Source of the DNA: Microvirga lotononidis
Lineage (GTDB): Bacteria; Pseudomonadota; Alphaproteobacteria; Rhizobiales; Beijerinckiaceae
Assembly (NCBI RefSeq): GCF_034627025.1
Contig: NZ_CP141048.1
Span: 2,058,001 to 2,122,000, forward strand
Reading direction: 5' to 3'
DNA: 64,000 nucleotides
Shown: positions 38,301-45,857 of the stretch, piece after piece
Position numbering within the stretch: position 1 is the stretch's first letter
Layout: the number at the start of each line of letters is the position of its first letter
Translations under genes and position numbers: made by a program
Notes under the pieces: model-generated
Database searches by the model: none
What the model saw: only the letters and a program-made list of their open reading frames with translations
Told to the model about the DNA's origin: nothing

Positions 38301-38456
38301 CGTCGCGGCGAGGAACGTCGTGGACCCCGTCCCGACAAGCGCCCCGACAACCGCCGGGAGGGTGGACACGAGCGTCGCGAGAAGCAGCCGGACCCGAACT
38401 CGCCCTTCGCCAAGCTGATGGCCCTCAAGGCGCAGCTCGAAGACAACAAGAAGTGA
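35331..38456 (+). CDS. SUV3-like ATP-dependent RNA helicase with low-complexity C-terminal tail
   Basis: A 1041-residue superfamily 2 helicase most like mitochondrial SUV3. Motif I is GPTNTGKT (residues 20-27), motif II is DEIQ (residues 102-105), motif III region GSATM lies near residue 137, and motif VI is QIAGRAGR near residue 266. SUV3 homologues unwind RNA and support RNA turnover. After the helicase and winged-helix-like parts, from about residue 825, a Glu/Ala/Pro-rich linker gives way to an Arg/Gly/His-rich tail (from about residue 925), probably for RNA binding. It heads a run with an S4 protein and FdxA on the same strand. Confidence 0.92.
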   Translation: MSRRSLPPQVRARGVTAVLGPTNTGKTHLAIERMLGHDSGMIGLPLRLLAREVYNRVVEKAGHHNVALVTGEEKIKPDRPRYWISTVEAMPRDLDLAFVAVDEIQLASDLDRGHVFTDRLLNQRGREETLLIGSATMRPLIEALIPGVHVVTRPRLSKLSFAGEKKVSRLPRRSAIVAFSAEEVYGIAELIRRQSGGAAVVLGALSPRTRNAQVELYQNGDVDYLIATDAIGMGLNLDVDHVAFASDKKFDGFQFRKLNNPELAQIAGRAGRYMRDGTFGSTGRCPPFDAETVEALENHTFDPVRILQWRNPDLDFSSLARLRDSLGTQPREHGLVRAPTGEDVTALEVLAREDDIRAMTRTQYAVERLWQICQVPDYRKVSPQTHADLVGQLYRFLMKDGAIPADWFARHLSAMDRTDGDIDTLSNRIAQVRTWSFVANRPDWLKDPEHWQDVARQVEDKLSDALHERLAQRFIDRRTSVLMRRLREKTMLEAEITTTGDVTVEGQHIGHLHGFHFVPDPQADTTEAKTLRNAASKALAGEIEARADRFAEAPDAMLVLSNDGTIRWMGDPVAKLEAGDKLFEPRVRILSDEHLTGSAREKVDTRLRAWLKAYVVRLLGPLLQLEDSAELTGLARGIGFQIGEALGVLERAKVLNDVRSLDQDARGALRKAGIRFGAYHLYLPALLKPAPRVLATQLWALRNGGLDQKGIDEIAHLAQSGRTSIPVDPEIAHGLYRAAGFRVLGGRAVRVDILERLADLIRPAIAYRPGITPGEPPAGAADGESFVPTVSMTSLVGCAGEDFATILKSLGYVMDRRPGPAITVPLVEAPKVVEPQAAAVESDIAAPTETTETAVGTEEIGAVAVAEPEASVSEQELATSAAEAVASPEGQLLAPVEASSEVPAAETPAEPEMIEVWRQGRRHHEGGQARHGRDARGGRHQERGERRQRHGGEAQGEPGERRPRPERREAQGEGGRPQNRLPRGPGRGEDRRGEERRGPRPDKRPDNRREGGHERREKQPDPNSPFAKLMALKAQLEDNKK

Positions 38457-38469
38457 GGATGTGACGTGC

Positions 38470-38772
38470 ATGCGTGAGGACCGGCAGCGGCTCGACAAGT
38501 GGCTGTGGTTCGCGCGCTTCGCGAAGACCAGGACGCTGGCGGCCAAGCTGGTCGCCGGCGGCTTCGTCCGGCTCAACGGCCAGCGCACCGACAATGCCGC
38601 CAAGGCGGTTGCCATCGGTGACGTGATCACTCTCGCGCTGGCCCGGACGACCCTGGTGGTCCGGGTCGAAAGCCTCGGCGAGCGGCGCGGCCCTGCGCCC
38701 GAAGCAAGGCAGCTCTACATAGACCTCAACCAGGACAACGCAGCGCTTGTCAGCGACCCCGACAAGGGCTAG
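38470..38772 (+). CDS. S4 domain RNA-binding protein (HslR/Hsp15-like)
   Basis: A 100-residue S4-fold protein. [22 protein letters not shown] is the typical alphaL-RNA-binding start, followed by [18 protein letters not shown]. HslR/Hsp15 binds stalled 50S subunits with attached peptidyl-tRNA after heat stress. The GTG at 38461 is a possible alternative start; the ATG gives the family N-terminus. It follows the helicase by 13 bp, so co-transcription with an RNA helicase is likely. Confidence 0.88.
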   Translation: MREDRQRLDKWLWFARFAKTRTLAAKLVAGGFVRLNGQRTDNAAKAVAIGDVITLALARTTLVVRVESLGERRGPAPEARQLYIDLNQDNAALVSDPDKG

Positions 38773-38828
38773 AGCGGCGGCATAACGCCGTTTCGTTGAC
38801 TTTCGAACAGACCCTCGAAGGACCGTGC

Positions 38829-39167
38829 ATGACCTACGTCGTCACTGAAAATTGCATCAAGTGCAAATACATGGACTGCGTCGAGGTATGCCCGGTCGAT
38901 TGCTTCTACGAGGGCGAGAACATGCTCGTCATCCATCCCGACGAGTGCATCGATTGCGGCGTCTGCGAGCCGGAATGCCCCGCCGAGGCGATCAAGCCGG
39001 ATGCGGAGCCGGGCCTTGAGCAATGGCTCAAGCTCAATGCCGACATGGCCAAGAGCTGGCCCAACATCACCATCAAGAAGGATGCGCCTGCCGACGCCAA
39101 GGAGTTCGACGGCGTTGCGGGCAAGTTCGAGACGTATTTCTCGGCCAATCCGGGTGAGGGCGACTAA
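38829..39167 (+). CDS. fdxA: Seven-iron ferredoxin FdxA
   Basis: A 112-residue bacterial ferredoxin with both cluster motifs: the first cysteines in [19 protein letters not shown] (residues about 8-26; the spacing matches a [3Fe-4S] plus [4Fe-4S] type) and the second [12 protein letters not shown]. The C-terminal helical extension is normal for the FdxA family. The start MTYVVTENC is chosen because family members begin there. FdxA transfers electrons to unknown redox partners and is often next to the helicase-S4 pair in alphaproteobacteria. Confidence 0.95.
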   Translation: MTYVVTENCIKCKYMDCVEVCPVDCFYEGENMLVIHPDECIDCGVCEPECPAEAIKPDAEPGLEQWLKLNADMAKSWPNITIKKDAPADAKEFDGVAGKFETYFSANPGEGD

Positions 39168-39629
39168 TAGCGGACCCGGGGAGGCCGCCGCCTAGGACGC
39201 CTCCCGTCCGCTTCGCATCCCGACCTGCCGGCAGCGGAACGCGGAACCAGTTTCCTTACGATGCGTTAGATTTCAAAGCGCGGCCATAAAGGGCCTGCTT
39301 TACGCTGCCCGTTGAAATATTTTTGCTTTTTCGGCCGGACTGTGATAGGGTCCGCAAATGCCGTCGCTTGCGCTCAAGCCGTGCACCGTCTCTGCAGACC
39401 GGCGGTTCGCATAATTGAAGCAAAGATTCGCGTCCTTTGACTTAAGGGAGCGTCGCTGCCTTGGTCAAGGGTATGAGCGTATTTAGCCGCTGGCTTACAT
39501 CAGGGAGACGAGCGGAATAGTCAAGTTCCGTGATGCTCAATCTCGATCCTCGTTCCCCTGGGTCCCTGCCCAGTGGAACCACAGCTTCCTCGCTGCCAAG
39601 CGAGGACCATGCAAGGAGGCCTCTCTCGC
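39168..39629. other. 462-bp gap between fdxA and carD
   Basis: No supported protein gene lies here. It holds a perfect EcfG-type promoter match at 39243-39267, a possible sigma-70 promoter (TTGCTT-N17-TAGGGT near 39324-39352), and the AGGAGG ribosome-binding site of carD at 39614-39619. A short 18-codon frame (ATG at 39358) has no ribosome-binding site. A long leader or an sRNA could be encoded. Confidence 0.5.
39243..39267 (+). promoter_or_regulatory. EcfG-type general-stress promoter
   Basis: GGAAC-N16-CGTT, a full match to the -35/-10 consensus used by the alphaproteobacterial general-stress sigma factor EcfG. The start site would be near 39274, giving a 355-nt leader for carD or a separate transcript. 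Sequence match only. Confidence 0.5.
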
Positions 39630-40202
39630 ATGACAACCGCCAAGAAGTCCGCCCAGCGCCTTGGGTTCAAGTCCGGTGAAGCGATTGTGTATCCCGCTCA
39701 CGGTGTCGGCCGCATCACGGCCATCGAAGAGCAGGAAATTGCAGGCTTCAAGCTGGAGCTCTACGTGGTCTCCTTCGACAAGGACAAGATGGTCCTTCGC
39801 GTTCCGACCGGTAAAGCTTCCAGCGTGGGCATGCGCAAGCTTGCCGAACCGGCCCTGGTGCAAAAGGCTCTGGACGTGCTGACGGGTCGTGCTCGCGTGA
39901 AGCGCACCATGTGGTCGCGCCGCGCGCAGGAATACGAGGCGAAGATCAATTCCGGCGACCTGATCGCCGTCACGGAGGTCGTGCGCGATCTCTATCGCTC
40001 CGAGGCTCAGCCCGAGCAATCCTACAGCGAGCGCCAGCTCTACGAATCCGCCCTCGACCGCGTGGTTCGCGAGATCGCCGCAGTGAACAAGATCACGGAC
40101 ACGGAAGCCCTCAAGCTCATCGAGCAGAGCCTTGCCAAGTCCCCGCGTCGTGCCAAGGGCGCCGAAGCCGAAGGCGACGACCTTCAGGAAGAAGCCGCCT
40201 GA
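39630..40202 (+). CDS. CarD/CdnL family transcriptional regulator
   Basis: A 190-residue CarD-like RNA polymerase-binding protein. The N-terminal Tudor-like RNAP-interaction domain begins with LGFKSGEAIVYPAHGVGRITAIE, and the C-terminal helical DNA-binding domain ends in an acidic tail (EAEGDDLQEEAA). CdnL stabilises open complexes, particularly at rRNA and growth promoters. AAGGAGG precedes the ATG. A strong terminator follows. Neighbouring rpoH strengthens the view of a transcription-control locus. Confidence 0.94.
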   Translation: MTTAKKSAQRLGFKSGEAIVYPAHGVGRITAIEEQEIAGFKLELYVVSFDKDKMVLRVPTGKASSVGMRKLAEPALVQKALDVLTGRARVKRTMWSRRAQEYEAKINSGDLIAVTEVVRDLYRSEAQPEQSYSERQLYESALDRVVREIAAVNKITDTEALKLIEQSLAKSPRRAKGAEAEGDDLQEEAA

Positions 40203-40224
40203 TCCGAGGCGCCTTCCATCCCGC

Positions 40225-40256
40225 AAAAAGCCCGGCTCCAAGCCGGGCTTTTTCTT
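40225..40256 (+). terminator. Terminator after carD
   Basis: Stem AAAAAGCCCGGCT / AGCCGGGCTTTTT with a CCA loop, then CTTTG. It is 23 bp past the carD stop. A second small hairpin AGCCTTG-N5-CAAGGCT lies at 40263-40281. Confidence 0.9.
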
Positions 40257-40314
40257 TGCCGAAGCCTTGTTTTCCAAGGCTCGGAATCTATTTTGCAAAA
40301 CTTGGCTGTGAGAA

Positions 40315-40340
40315 GTGAACTTTTCGCGGCCTCGCTCGTT
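40315..40340 (+). promoter_or_regulatory. Candidate EcfG-type promoter of rpoH
   Basis: GTGAAC-N16-CGTT is one mismatch from the GGAAC-N16/17-CGTT consensus. It lies 26 bp before the rpoH ATG, which fits a short leader. In other rhizobia rpoH2 is controlled by the general-stress sigma factor, which agrees. Sequence match only. Confidence 0.45.
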
Positions 40341-40366
40341 GTGTCTCTGCCAAGGGAGAGCACACA

Positions 40367-41239
40367 ATGGGAGAAATCTCAGGGGTTCGCCGCCGGTTCG
40401 TCCGCGCTGCCATGAATGCACCTTTTCTCGAAAGGGAAGAGGAGCATCTTCTTGCTGTGCGCTGGAAAGAGAACCGCGATGAAGCGGCGCTTCATCAACT
40501 GACTGCTGCCCACATGCGCCTCGTGATCGCGCTGGCAGCCCGTTTCCGTCACTACGGCCTGCCGATGGCCGATCTCGTTCAGGAAGGCCATGTGGGGCTT
40601 CTCGAAGCCGCCGCTCGCTTCGAGCCTGAACGCGAAGTTCGTTTCTCGACCTATGCGACCTGGTGGATCCGCGCCTCCGTGCAAGATTACATCCTTCGCA
40701 ATTGGTCAATCGTCCGCGGAGGAACGAGTTCCGCCCAGAAAGCGCTTTTCTTCAATCTGCGCCGCCTGCGCGCCCGCCTGACTCGTGGTGGCGAGGAGCG
40801 GATCTCGTCGGACGTGCATGCGAAGATCGCCGAGGCGATCGGCGTGTCCAAAGCCGACGTGGCCCTCATGGACGCCCGTCTCTCGGCGCCCGACACGTCC
40901 CTCAATGCGCCCGTCCTGGACGCCGACGCATCCAATTCCGCCGAACGCGTCGAGTTCCTGGTCGACAACAGCCCGCTGCCCGACGAGAGCGTCACCGACG
41001 TGATCGACACCGAGCGCCGCGTGCGCTGGCTGCAGCAGGCGCTGGAAGTGCTCAACGAGCGCGAATTGCGGATCCTGCGCGCTCGTCGTCTCGACGACGA
41101 GCAGGTGACCTTGGAGTTCCTGGGCGACCGGCTCGGCATCTCGAAGGAGCGCGTGCGCCAGATCGAGAACCGGGCCCTGGAAAAGCTCAAGCGCGCTCTG
41201 GTCGAAAAATACCCCCAGGCCTCGGGCGCATTCGTTTAA
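40367..41239 (+). CDS. rpoH: RNA polymerase heat-shock sigma factor RpoH (sigma-32 type)
   Basis: A 290-residue sigma-70 family factor. Region 2 includes MADLVQEGHVGLLEAAARFEPERE (near residue 70) and the YATWWIRASVQDYILRN -10 recognition helix. The RpoH box signature QKALFFNLRRLR lies near residue 123, which separates RpoH from housekeeping sigma. Region 4.2 is the helix-turn-helix LGDRLGISKERVRQIENRAL. It is likely a second RpoH (RpoH2-type), which in rhizobia responds to general stress, because of its promoter. A terminator follows. Confidence 0.93.
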   Translation: MGEISGVRRRFVRAAMNAPFLEREEEHLLAVRWKENRDEAALHQLTAAHMRLVIALAARFRHYGLPMADLVQEGHVGLLEAAARFEPEREVRFSTYATWWIRASVQDYILRNWSIVRGGTSSAQKALFFNLRRLRARLTRGGEERISSDVHAKIAEAIGVSKADVALMDARLSAPDTSLNAPVLDADASNSAERVEFLVDNSPLPDESVTDVIDTERRVRWLQQALEVLNERELRILRARRLDDEQVTLEFLGDRLGISKERVRQIENRALEKLKRALVEKYPQASGAFV

Positions 41240-41266
41240 GAGCTGAAAAAGATCAGGATTTCGAAC

Positions 41267-41300
41267 GGCGAGGCGGGCAACCACCTCGCCGATTTCTTTT
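41267..41300 (+). terminator. Terminator after rpoH
   Basis: Stem GGCGAGG / CCTCGCC with a 10-nt loop, followed by GATTTCTTTT, 27 bp past the rpoH stop. It is shared with or adjacent to the 3' end of the convergent M48 protease gene. Confidence 0.7.
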
Positions 41301-41315
41301 GTCGATCCTGAACGC

Positions 41316-42740
41316 CTACTCGACGACGATCTTGTAGCGCTCGCCGATCTTGATCGTGTCGTTCCTGTTGAGACCATTGAGCAGCAGGAACTTGTCGAGT
41401 GCCCGGTCGACGGGCATCCGGGCCGCCAGGTTCTGGACCGTGTCGCCGCGCTGGGCGGTGACGATCTGCAGCTTCAGCGGCCTGATCCGGCGGGCCTCGT
41501 CGGGCTGCACCTGGCGGACGCTGTTGAGGGTCTGCTGGAAGATGGCTTCCAGGTCTCCCCTGTTCCCCCGGGTCGCCATGATGAGCCGGAACGTGGTATT
41601 GCCGATCCGGATGGCTGAGAGGCGGAAGGTCCATTCCTTGCCGTTCGACAGGGCGGTGACCACGGGCAGGCCGTTCACCGTGCCGATCGTCAGGGTGCCG
41701 GGCTCGATCGTATCCGTCCAGGTTGACCGCAGCACGTCCTCCAAGCTCTGACCGAGCGGCGTATCGGCGGCATCGAACAGGAGGCGGCGCTCGCTGTCGC
41801 CGGAAGAGCCCAGCACGGCCTGGGAGGTATTCTCCAGGGTGAAGCCCTCCGGTGCCTCGAAGGCGACGCCGAGCCTCGAATGGATGAAACGGCGGCCCTT
41901 CACGACGCCGTCGGCCGGATCATCGCCATAGGAGAGGCCGTCGAGGGCCGTCAGATAGGCGAGGCGACCCGTTTCGCCTGTTCCCTCCATGCCCGTCCGC
42001 CGCGCCGCCTGGAGCGCTCGCGCCACCCGGTCGTCCGTCCTCGGGTGGGAAGCGTTCCGTTCGGCGGTCGACGAATCCGAACTGGCGCTCGAGCGTCCGA
42101 GGGCCGTCAGGAAGCGCGGAGCCCCGTAGGGGTCGAACCCCGCCCGCGCCAGGACCTTCACGCCGGTCTGATCCGCCTCGAGCTCCTGCGCCCGCGAGAA
42201 GCTGGCCAGGGCCGAACGGGCCTGGCTCTGGGCCATGGCAGCCTCTTCGGCATCGTTCAGCACGTTCTCGGCCACGCGTTCGATCAGGTCCGAGCGGGCC
42301 TGCAATTCGCTGCGCTGGGATGCATGACGGAGGGTGACGTGCGCGATCTCGTGCGAGAGCACGGCCGCAACCTCCGAGGTGTCGTTGGCGAGCGCCAGGA
42401 GCCCTCGCGTCACGTAAAGCCGTCCGTTCGGCAGCGCGAAGGCATTGACCACCGGCGAGTTGAGGATCGTCACCTGGAAGGCCTCGTCGGGCCTGTCGGT
42501 GGCCATCACGAGCCGGTTGGTCACGTCGGTCAGCATCTGCTGGAGCTGCGGGGCCCGGCCTTCGCCGCCGAACGCCCTCACGAGCCGGAGGTGATCCCGG
42601 TCTCGGTCCGGGCCGAGGACCCGCGGTGCATTGGCCGGCAGCGAGACGTCGTTGCCGAAGCCCGAGCAGCCCGCGACAAGAGCTGCAAGCAGGACGCTGC
42701 CAAGTAACGAAAAGCTACCTCTCTGACGTATTGTGCTCAT
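41316..42740 (-). CDS. Lipoprotein M48 family metalloprotease with C-terminal LysM-like domain
   Basis: A 474-residue envelope protease. The N-terminus has a lipobox LVAGC (Cys25), so it is probably anchored to a periplasmic membrane face. The zinc site is HEIAH (His130, Glu131, His134) with the third ligand expected in the later QELEADQ segment. The C-terminal about 45 residues (IVTAQRGDTVQNLAARM...GERYKIVVE) look like a LysM-type peptidoglycan-binding fold. BepA-like proteases of this kind degrade misassembled outer-membrane proteins. It is the second gene of a pair with the nuclease-like gene 6 bp upstream. Confidence 0.9.
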   Translation of the reverse strand: MSTIRQRGSFSLLGSVLLAALVAGCSGFGNDVSLPANAPRVLGPDRDRDHLRLVRAFGGEGRAPQLQQMLTDVTNRLVMATDRPDEAFQVTILNSPVVNAFALPNGRLYVTRGLLALANDTSEVAAVLSHEIAHVTLRHASQRSELQARSDLIERVAENVLNDAEEAAMAQSQARSALASFSRAQELEADQTGVKVLARAGFDPYGAPRFLTALGRSSASSDSSTAERNASHPRTDDRVARALQAARRTGMEGTGETGRLAYLTALDGLSYGDDPADGVVKGRRFIHSRLGVAFEAPEGFTLENTSQAVLGSSGDSERRLLFDAADTPLGQSLEDVLRSTWTDTIEPGTLTIGTVNGLPVVTALSNGKEWTFRLSAIRIGNTTFRLIMATRGNRGDLEAIFQQTLNSVRQVQPDEARRIRPLKLQIVTAQRGDTVQNLAARMPVDRALDKFLLLNGLNRNDTIKIGERYKIVVE

Positions 42741-42746
42741 GCTCGT

Positions 42747-43571
42747 TCATCGTGGCAGGCGGCCGCCTTCAAGGCGTTCGATCATGTCCGGAACGACAAT
42801 GGAGAAGGCTGTCCCCTGCCAAGGCTGCAAAACGCCTCGGGCCCTGATCCGCTGGCCTCTGAGCGCCTCGGCGCCCATGCCCCGGTCGGACATCTGCTTC
42901 CAGGTATTCCTAGGAATGATGATCGTGAAGTCTTCTGCCCAGTGCCCCCCGAAGTTCAAATAGGTCCGCTGCTTGCGCTCGCCGATGCTTCTGACGCGAC
43001 CCTCGACCAGGATGAAGTTGCCGATTCGGTCCCGCAGACGCTCGGGTTGATTGACGTCCATGGGCTTATAGCGGTCATCGGCCCAAAGACCAAGGTGTCG
43101 TTCGCGGGCAGTGGCCTCGAGAGCGAGCAATTCCCGCTGGCAAAAGGGGGCATCCAGGCCGGCATCCGTGATCGCGAGACCGGCCTCGATGAGGCTGTGG
43201 CTCCAATCGAGGGAAGGCATCGTGCCGACGGACCGGATCCGGACGGATTTGCGGCCCCAGCGGTCGGCATGCCCCGTGTCTTGAACGAGGCTGGGCTCGC
43301 CTGCGCGGTCCCGCAGCCAGGCCAGGGCCTGGTCGCGATGGGGAGGCCCTTCAGGGAGCCGGATGCCGGCGAGACGGGCCGGGCCGAGGGAGGTCAGAAC
43401 AAGATCCCCTTCCGGAGAGAGATCCTGCAGGCGATCCGGCCGCGCCTCGGCGGTGCAGACGGTTACGGGGCGCCCGCTCGCGGCAGGCTGCGCCCGCCCG
43501 CTCGACGCGGCGAATGCGAGACCTAAGCCGAGGCCGATGGTCACCAATGTCCGTAGGGCTGATCCCGTCAT
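42747..43571 (-). CDS. Exported thermonuclease-family (SNase-like OB-fold) protein
   Basis: A 274-residue protein with a signal peptide (about residues 1-27, ending GRAQ) and an SNase-like OB fold: LTSLGPARLAGIRLPEG and TGHADRWGRKSVRIR correspond to the core strands around the nuclease active site. The classic catalytic Arg/Glu/Arg set is only partly recognisable, so activity is uncertain. A second small OB-like part (NFILVEGRVRSIGERKQRTYLNFGGHW) follows at residues about 185-210. It is in an operon with the M48 lipoprotein, so it may be an envelope or degradation factor. Confidence 0.8.
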   Translation of the reverse strand: MTGSALRTLVTIGLGLGLAFAASSGRAQPAASGRPVTVCTAEARPDRLQDLSPEGDLVLTSLGPARLAGIRLPEGPPHRDQALAWLRDRAGEPSLVQDTGHADRWGRKSVRIRSVGTMPSLDWSHSLIEAGLAITDAGLDAPFCQRELLALEATARERHLGLWADDRYKPMDVNQPERLRDRIGNFILVEGRVRSIGERKQRTYLNFGGHWAEDFTIIIPRNTWKQMSDRGMGAEALRGQRIRARGVLQPWQGTAFSIVVPDMIERLEGGRLPR

Positions 43572-43766
43572 GAGACGGGATCATACCCATTCAGAGCAAA
43601 ACGGCTACGCTTGGGGGCCGGTTCAGCGCCTTTCCTGTGCCGGATGGTGCTGCTGCGGTTCATATCCGCCGTGCCCGGAATTGTCGTGCTTGTTGGCGTC
43701 ACGGGTCTCCTGATCGGACGCGCCGCCCTGCCTGCCGCCGGCAACGAGTTCTCCCTTTCCGGGTTC

Positions 43767-43979
43767 CTACCACCGGATCACCACGACCCTCTCGCGTCCG
43801 TTGCCCAGCTCGACCGCTTCCAGGCCTTCCGTCTTGCGGTTCTGCGCCTTCGCATCCTCGATGATTTCGATCTCGGCCACATGGGCCGCGAAGGCCTCGT
43901 CCACCTCGGCGACACAGAGCAGGGTGTCGGGGGGAAGATTCTCGATCTGTTTCAGGAAATCGCGAAGCGTCTGCGCCAT
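43767..43979 (-). CDS. Small conserved protein, unknown function
   Basis: A 70-residue acidic cytosolic protein (MAQTLRDFLKQIENLPPDTLLCVAE start, then a helix and a C-terminal strand ERVVVIRW). No family name recognised. The ATG with a purine-rich AGGCAT-upstream region fits better than an in-frame start 25 codons earlier. It is a single-gene unit with a weak stress-promoter-like match upstream. The frame on the opposite strand over the same region is longer but lacks family features, so I take this one as real. Confidence 0.55.
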   Translation of the reverse strand: MAQTLRDFLKQIENLPPDTLLCVAEVDEAFAAHVAEIEIIEDAKAQNRKTEGLEAVELGNGRERVVVIRW

Positions 43980-44126
43980 GATATGCCTCCGGTTCCTTCT
44001 CAACCTGATCGGGCCAAGCAGAGTTCCTTGGGGCCTCGTCAGGGCAGGTTGCAAAGGGCTCTCCCCTCAAATGCCCTGCAGGCGTAGAATGAGAGGTGCC
44101 GGTCGCGCAGCAACAGGAGGTGGGCC

Positions 44127-44723
44127 ATGAATGGGCATCGCACTCTCGTCTGGTTCGCGTGCAGCGTCATCTCGACATTCGGCTTCATCCCTGTGGTATT
44201 CGCCCAGCATCAGGGCATAGCGGGCTCCATGAGCGATGAGGACATCATCAAGAGCGCCATGGCGGCGGCGCCGCCCGCCGTCGCCAAGGACGCGACCATC
44301 GTGGATGTCTCTCCGGACGGGAAAACCCGCGTCGTCCGCAAGGGGACGAACGGCTTCACCTGTCTGGCGGACAATCCGAACACGCCTGGGCCGGACCCCA
44401 TGTGCGGCGACAAGAACGCCATGGAATGGGCGCAGGCCTGGCTCGAGAAGAAGGAGCCGCCGCGCAACAAGGTCGGCTTCATGTACATGCTCTCCGGCGG
44501 AACGGATGCCAGCAACACCGACCCCTATGCGCAGAAACCGGAACCCAACAACAACTGGATCGAGACCGGGCCTCATGTGATGGTGGTCGGGGCCAAAGGC
44601 ATGATGGAGGGATATCCCCGCACCCCGAAGCCCGACACCACGCAGCCTTACGTGATGTGGCCGGATACGCCCTACGAGCACCTGATGCTCCCGGTCCGGT
44701 CGCCGGAAGCCGCGACCCGGTAA
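44127..44723 (+). CDS. Secreted conserved protein of unknown function
   Basis: A 198-residue protein with a signal peptide (residues about 1-26, ending VFAQ). The mature part has a small-residue-rich start (MSDEDIIKSAMAAAPPAVAKDATIVD), a paired cysteine region (FTCLADNP...DPMCGD), a helical WAQAWLEKKEPPR, and a conserved C-terminus MWPDTPYEHLMLPV. I recognise it as a recurrent secreted family but no function. It is alone on its strand between the small minus-strand gene and the tRNA gene. Confidence 0.72.
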   Translation: MNGHRTLVWFACSVISTFGFIPVVFAQHQGIAGSMSDEDIIKSAMAAAPPAVAKDATIVDVSPDGKTRVVRKGTNGFTCLADNPNTPGPDPMCGDKNAMEWAQAWLEKKEPPRNKVGFMYMLSGGTDASNTDPYAQKPEPNNNWIETGPHVMVVGAKGMMEGYPRTPKPDTTQPYVMWPDTPYEHLMLPVRSPEAATR

Positions 44724-44864
44724 GGCCTCCGTCCGGGCCGCTGTGCCCCTGGCCGGCGACACGGCGGCCCGCCCAGGCACGATCTCGTCGTCACTTGCTG
44801 ATCCCAAGGGCACGAACCCCCTGGAATGACCCTGCCGACCGTGCTAAATCCCCTCGTCTCAAGC

Positions 44865-44941
44865 GGTCCCGTAGCTCAGCAGGACAGAGCAGCGGTTTCC
44901 TAAACCGAAGGTCGGAAGTTCGAGTCTTCCCGGGATCGCCA
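44865..44941 (+). tRNA. tRNA-Arg (anticodon CCT)
   Basis: A 77-nt tRNA with a 7-bp acceptor stem (GGTCCCG / CGGGATC), D-arm GCTC-N9-GAGC, anticodon loop TTCCTAA (anticodon CCT, so codon AGG), T-arm GGAAG-TTCGAGT-CTTCC, discriminator G and encoded CCA. AGG is a rare codon in GC-rich alphaproteobacteria. Confidence 0.95.
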
Positions 44942-44963
44942 GTATTTCAGCCCATATGGTCTC

Positions 44964-45803
44964 TTATCGCGCCACCCGCGCGACGGCCGCCTTCGCGTCG
45001 TCGAGATCGGGCGCGTCGATGTGGCGGTAGCGGGCCTGGACGAGCCCGAAGAGGCCGAAGGCGAAGAGGCCCAGGGCCGTCAGGGCCAGGAGCACCCAGC
45101 CATAAGGTTGCCGCTGCAGGGCCTGCAGCGCGCCGCCCAGCCCATGGACGTCCGAGGACGAGGCGTGGAGGGCCGCCAGGACCAGGAAGCCGCCGATCAT
45201 CAGGAACACGACGCCGCGGGCGGCAAAGCCCATGCGGCCGATCGTGATGAACCAGTCACGCTTGTCGCCAGGCAGCGAGAGGCGTTCCGCCACTTTCCCC
45301 TGCCAGGCTTTCCAGAGGAAGGCGAGGCCCGCTCCCGCCACGGCAAGACCCACGAGGCCGACCAGCCATTGGCCGAAGGGCTGGTTCATGAGCCACGCGG
45401 TCCAGTCCTGGGCCGCCTTGTCCTCGCCGCCGCCCGAACCGCGTCCGAGGGCGAGATTGAGCGCCGAGACGGCAAGTCCCGCATAGATGATGCCGCTGAT
45501 CAGATGGGCTCCCCTGACGCCCCATCCCTTCGCGTCGGAACCGCGATGATCGGCATCGGTCAGCGCCTCCAGCACCCGCCAAGCGCAAAAGCCGAAGAGG
45601 CCCATGGCGATCAGGATCAGCCAGAGCTTGCCGAATGGCTGCGTGAGCAAGGTCTGCAGGGCGCTGCGGCTGCCTCCCGTCTGTCCGCCCGAGCCGATGG
45701 CGGCGAGAAGGGCAAGGCCCCCGACCAGTCCATAGACCACCCCCCGCGCTCCATAGCCGAAACGGGCCAGGGCCTCGACGGGGTTGGGACTGATCCGGGA
45801 CAT
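44964..45803 (-). CDS. DUF1206 domain-containing membrane protein
   Basis: A 279-residue membrane protein with three DUF1206 repeats, each of two helices and a Gly-rich linker: ARFGYGARGVVYGLVGG, WGVRGAHLISGIIYAGLA, then GRMGFAARGVVFLMIGG. Function is unknown. The ATG at MSRISPNPVEAL is chosen because the upstream in-frame 16 residues carry no repeat. It is followed upstream on the same strand by the AI-2E family gene at 45858, with 54 bp between. Confidence 0.86.
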   Translation of the reverse strand: MSRISPNPVEALARFGYGARGVVYGLVGGLALLAAIGSGGQTGGSRSALQTLLTQPFGKLWLILIAMGLFGFCAWRVLEALTDADHRGSDAKGWGVRGAHLISGIIYAGLAVSALNLALGRGSGGGEDKAAQDWTAWLMNQPFGQWLVGLVGLAVAGAGLAFLWKAWQGKVAERLSLPGDKRDWFITIGRMGFAARGVVFLMIGGFLVLAALHASSSDVHGLGGALQALQRQPYGWVLLALTALGLFAFGLFGLVQARYRHIDAPDLDDAKAAVARVAR

Positions 45804-45857
45804 GACGAGCGGCTCCTTTGTGTCAGAGGTGAACCGCCCAGCCTTCGTCAATGTTCC

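Noticed and set aside
39358..39414. 18-codon frame in the fdxA-carD gap
   Set aside because: No ribosome-binding site and too short to support.
44002..44027. GGAAC-N17-GGTT on the minus strand upstream of the 70-residue gene
   Set aside because: The -10 part departs from CGTT, so the match is too weak to list as a promoter.
43611..44087. 158-codon plus-strand frame with a hydrophobic start overlapping the small minus-strand gene
   Set aside because: The hydrophobic start looks like a signal, but the rest is unlike a protein. The opposite 70-residue frame is more plausible; both remain uncertain.
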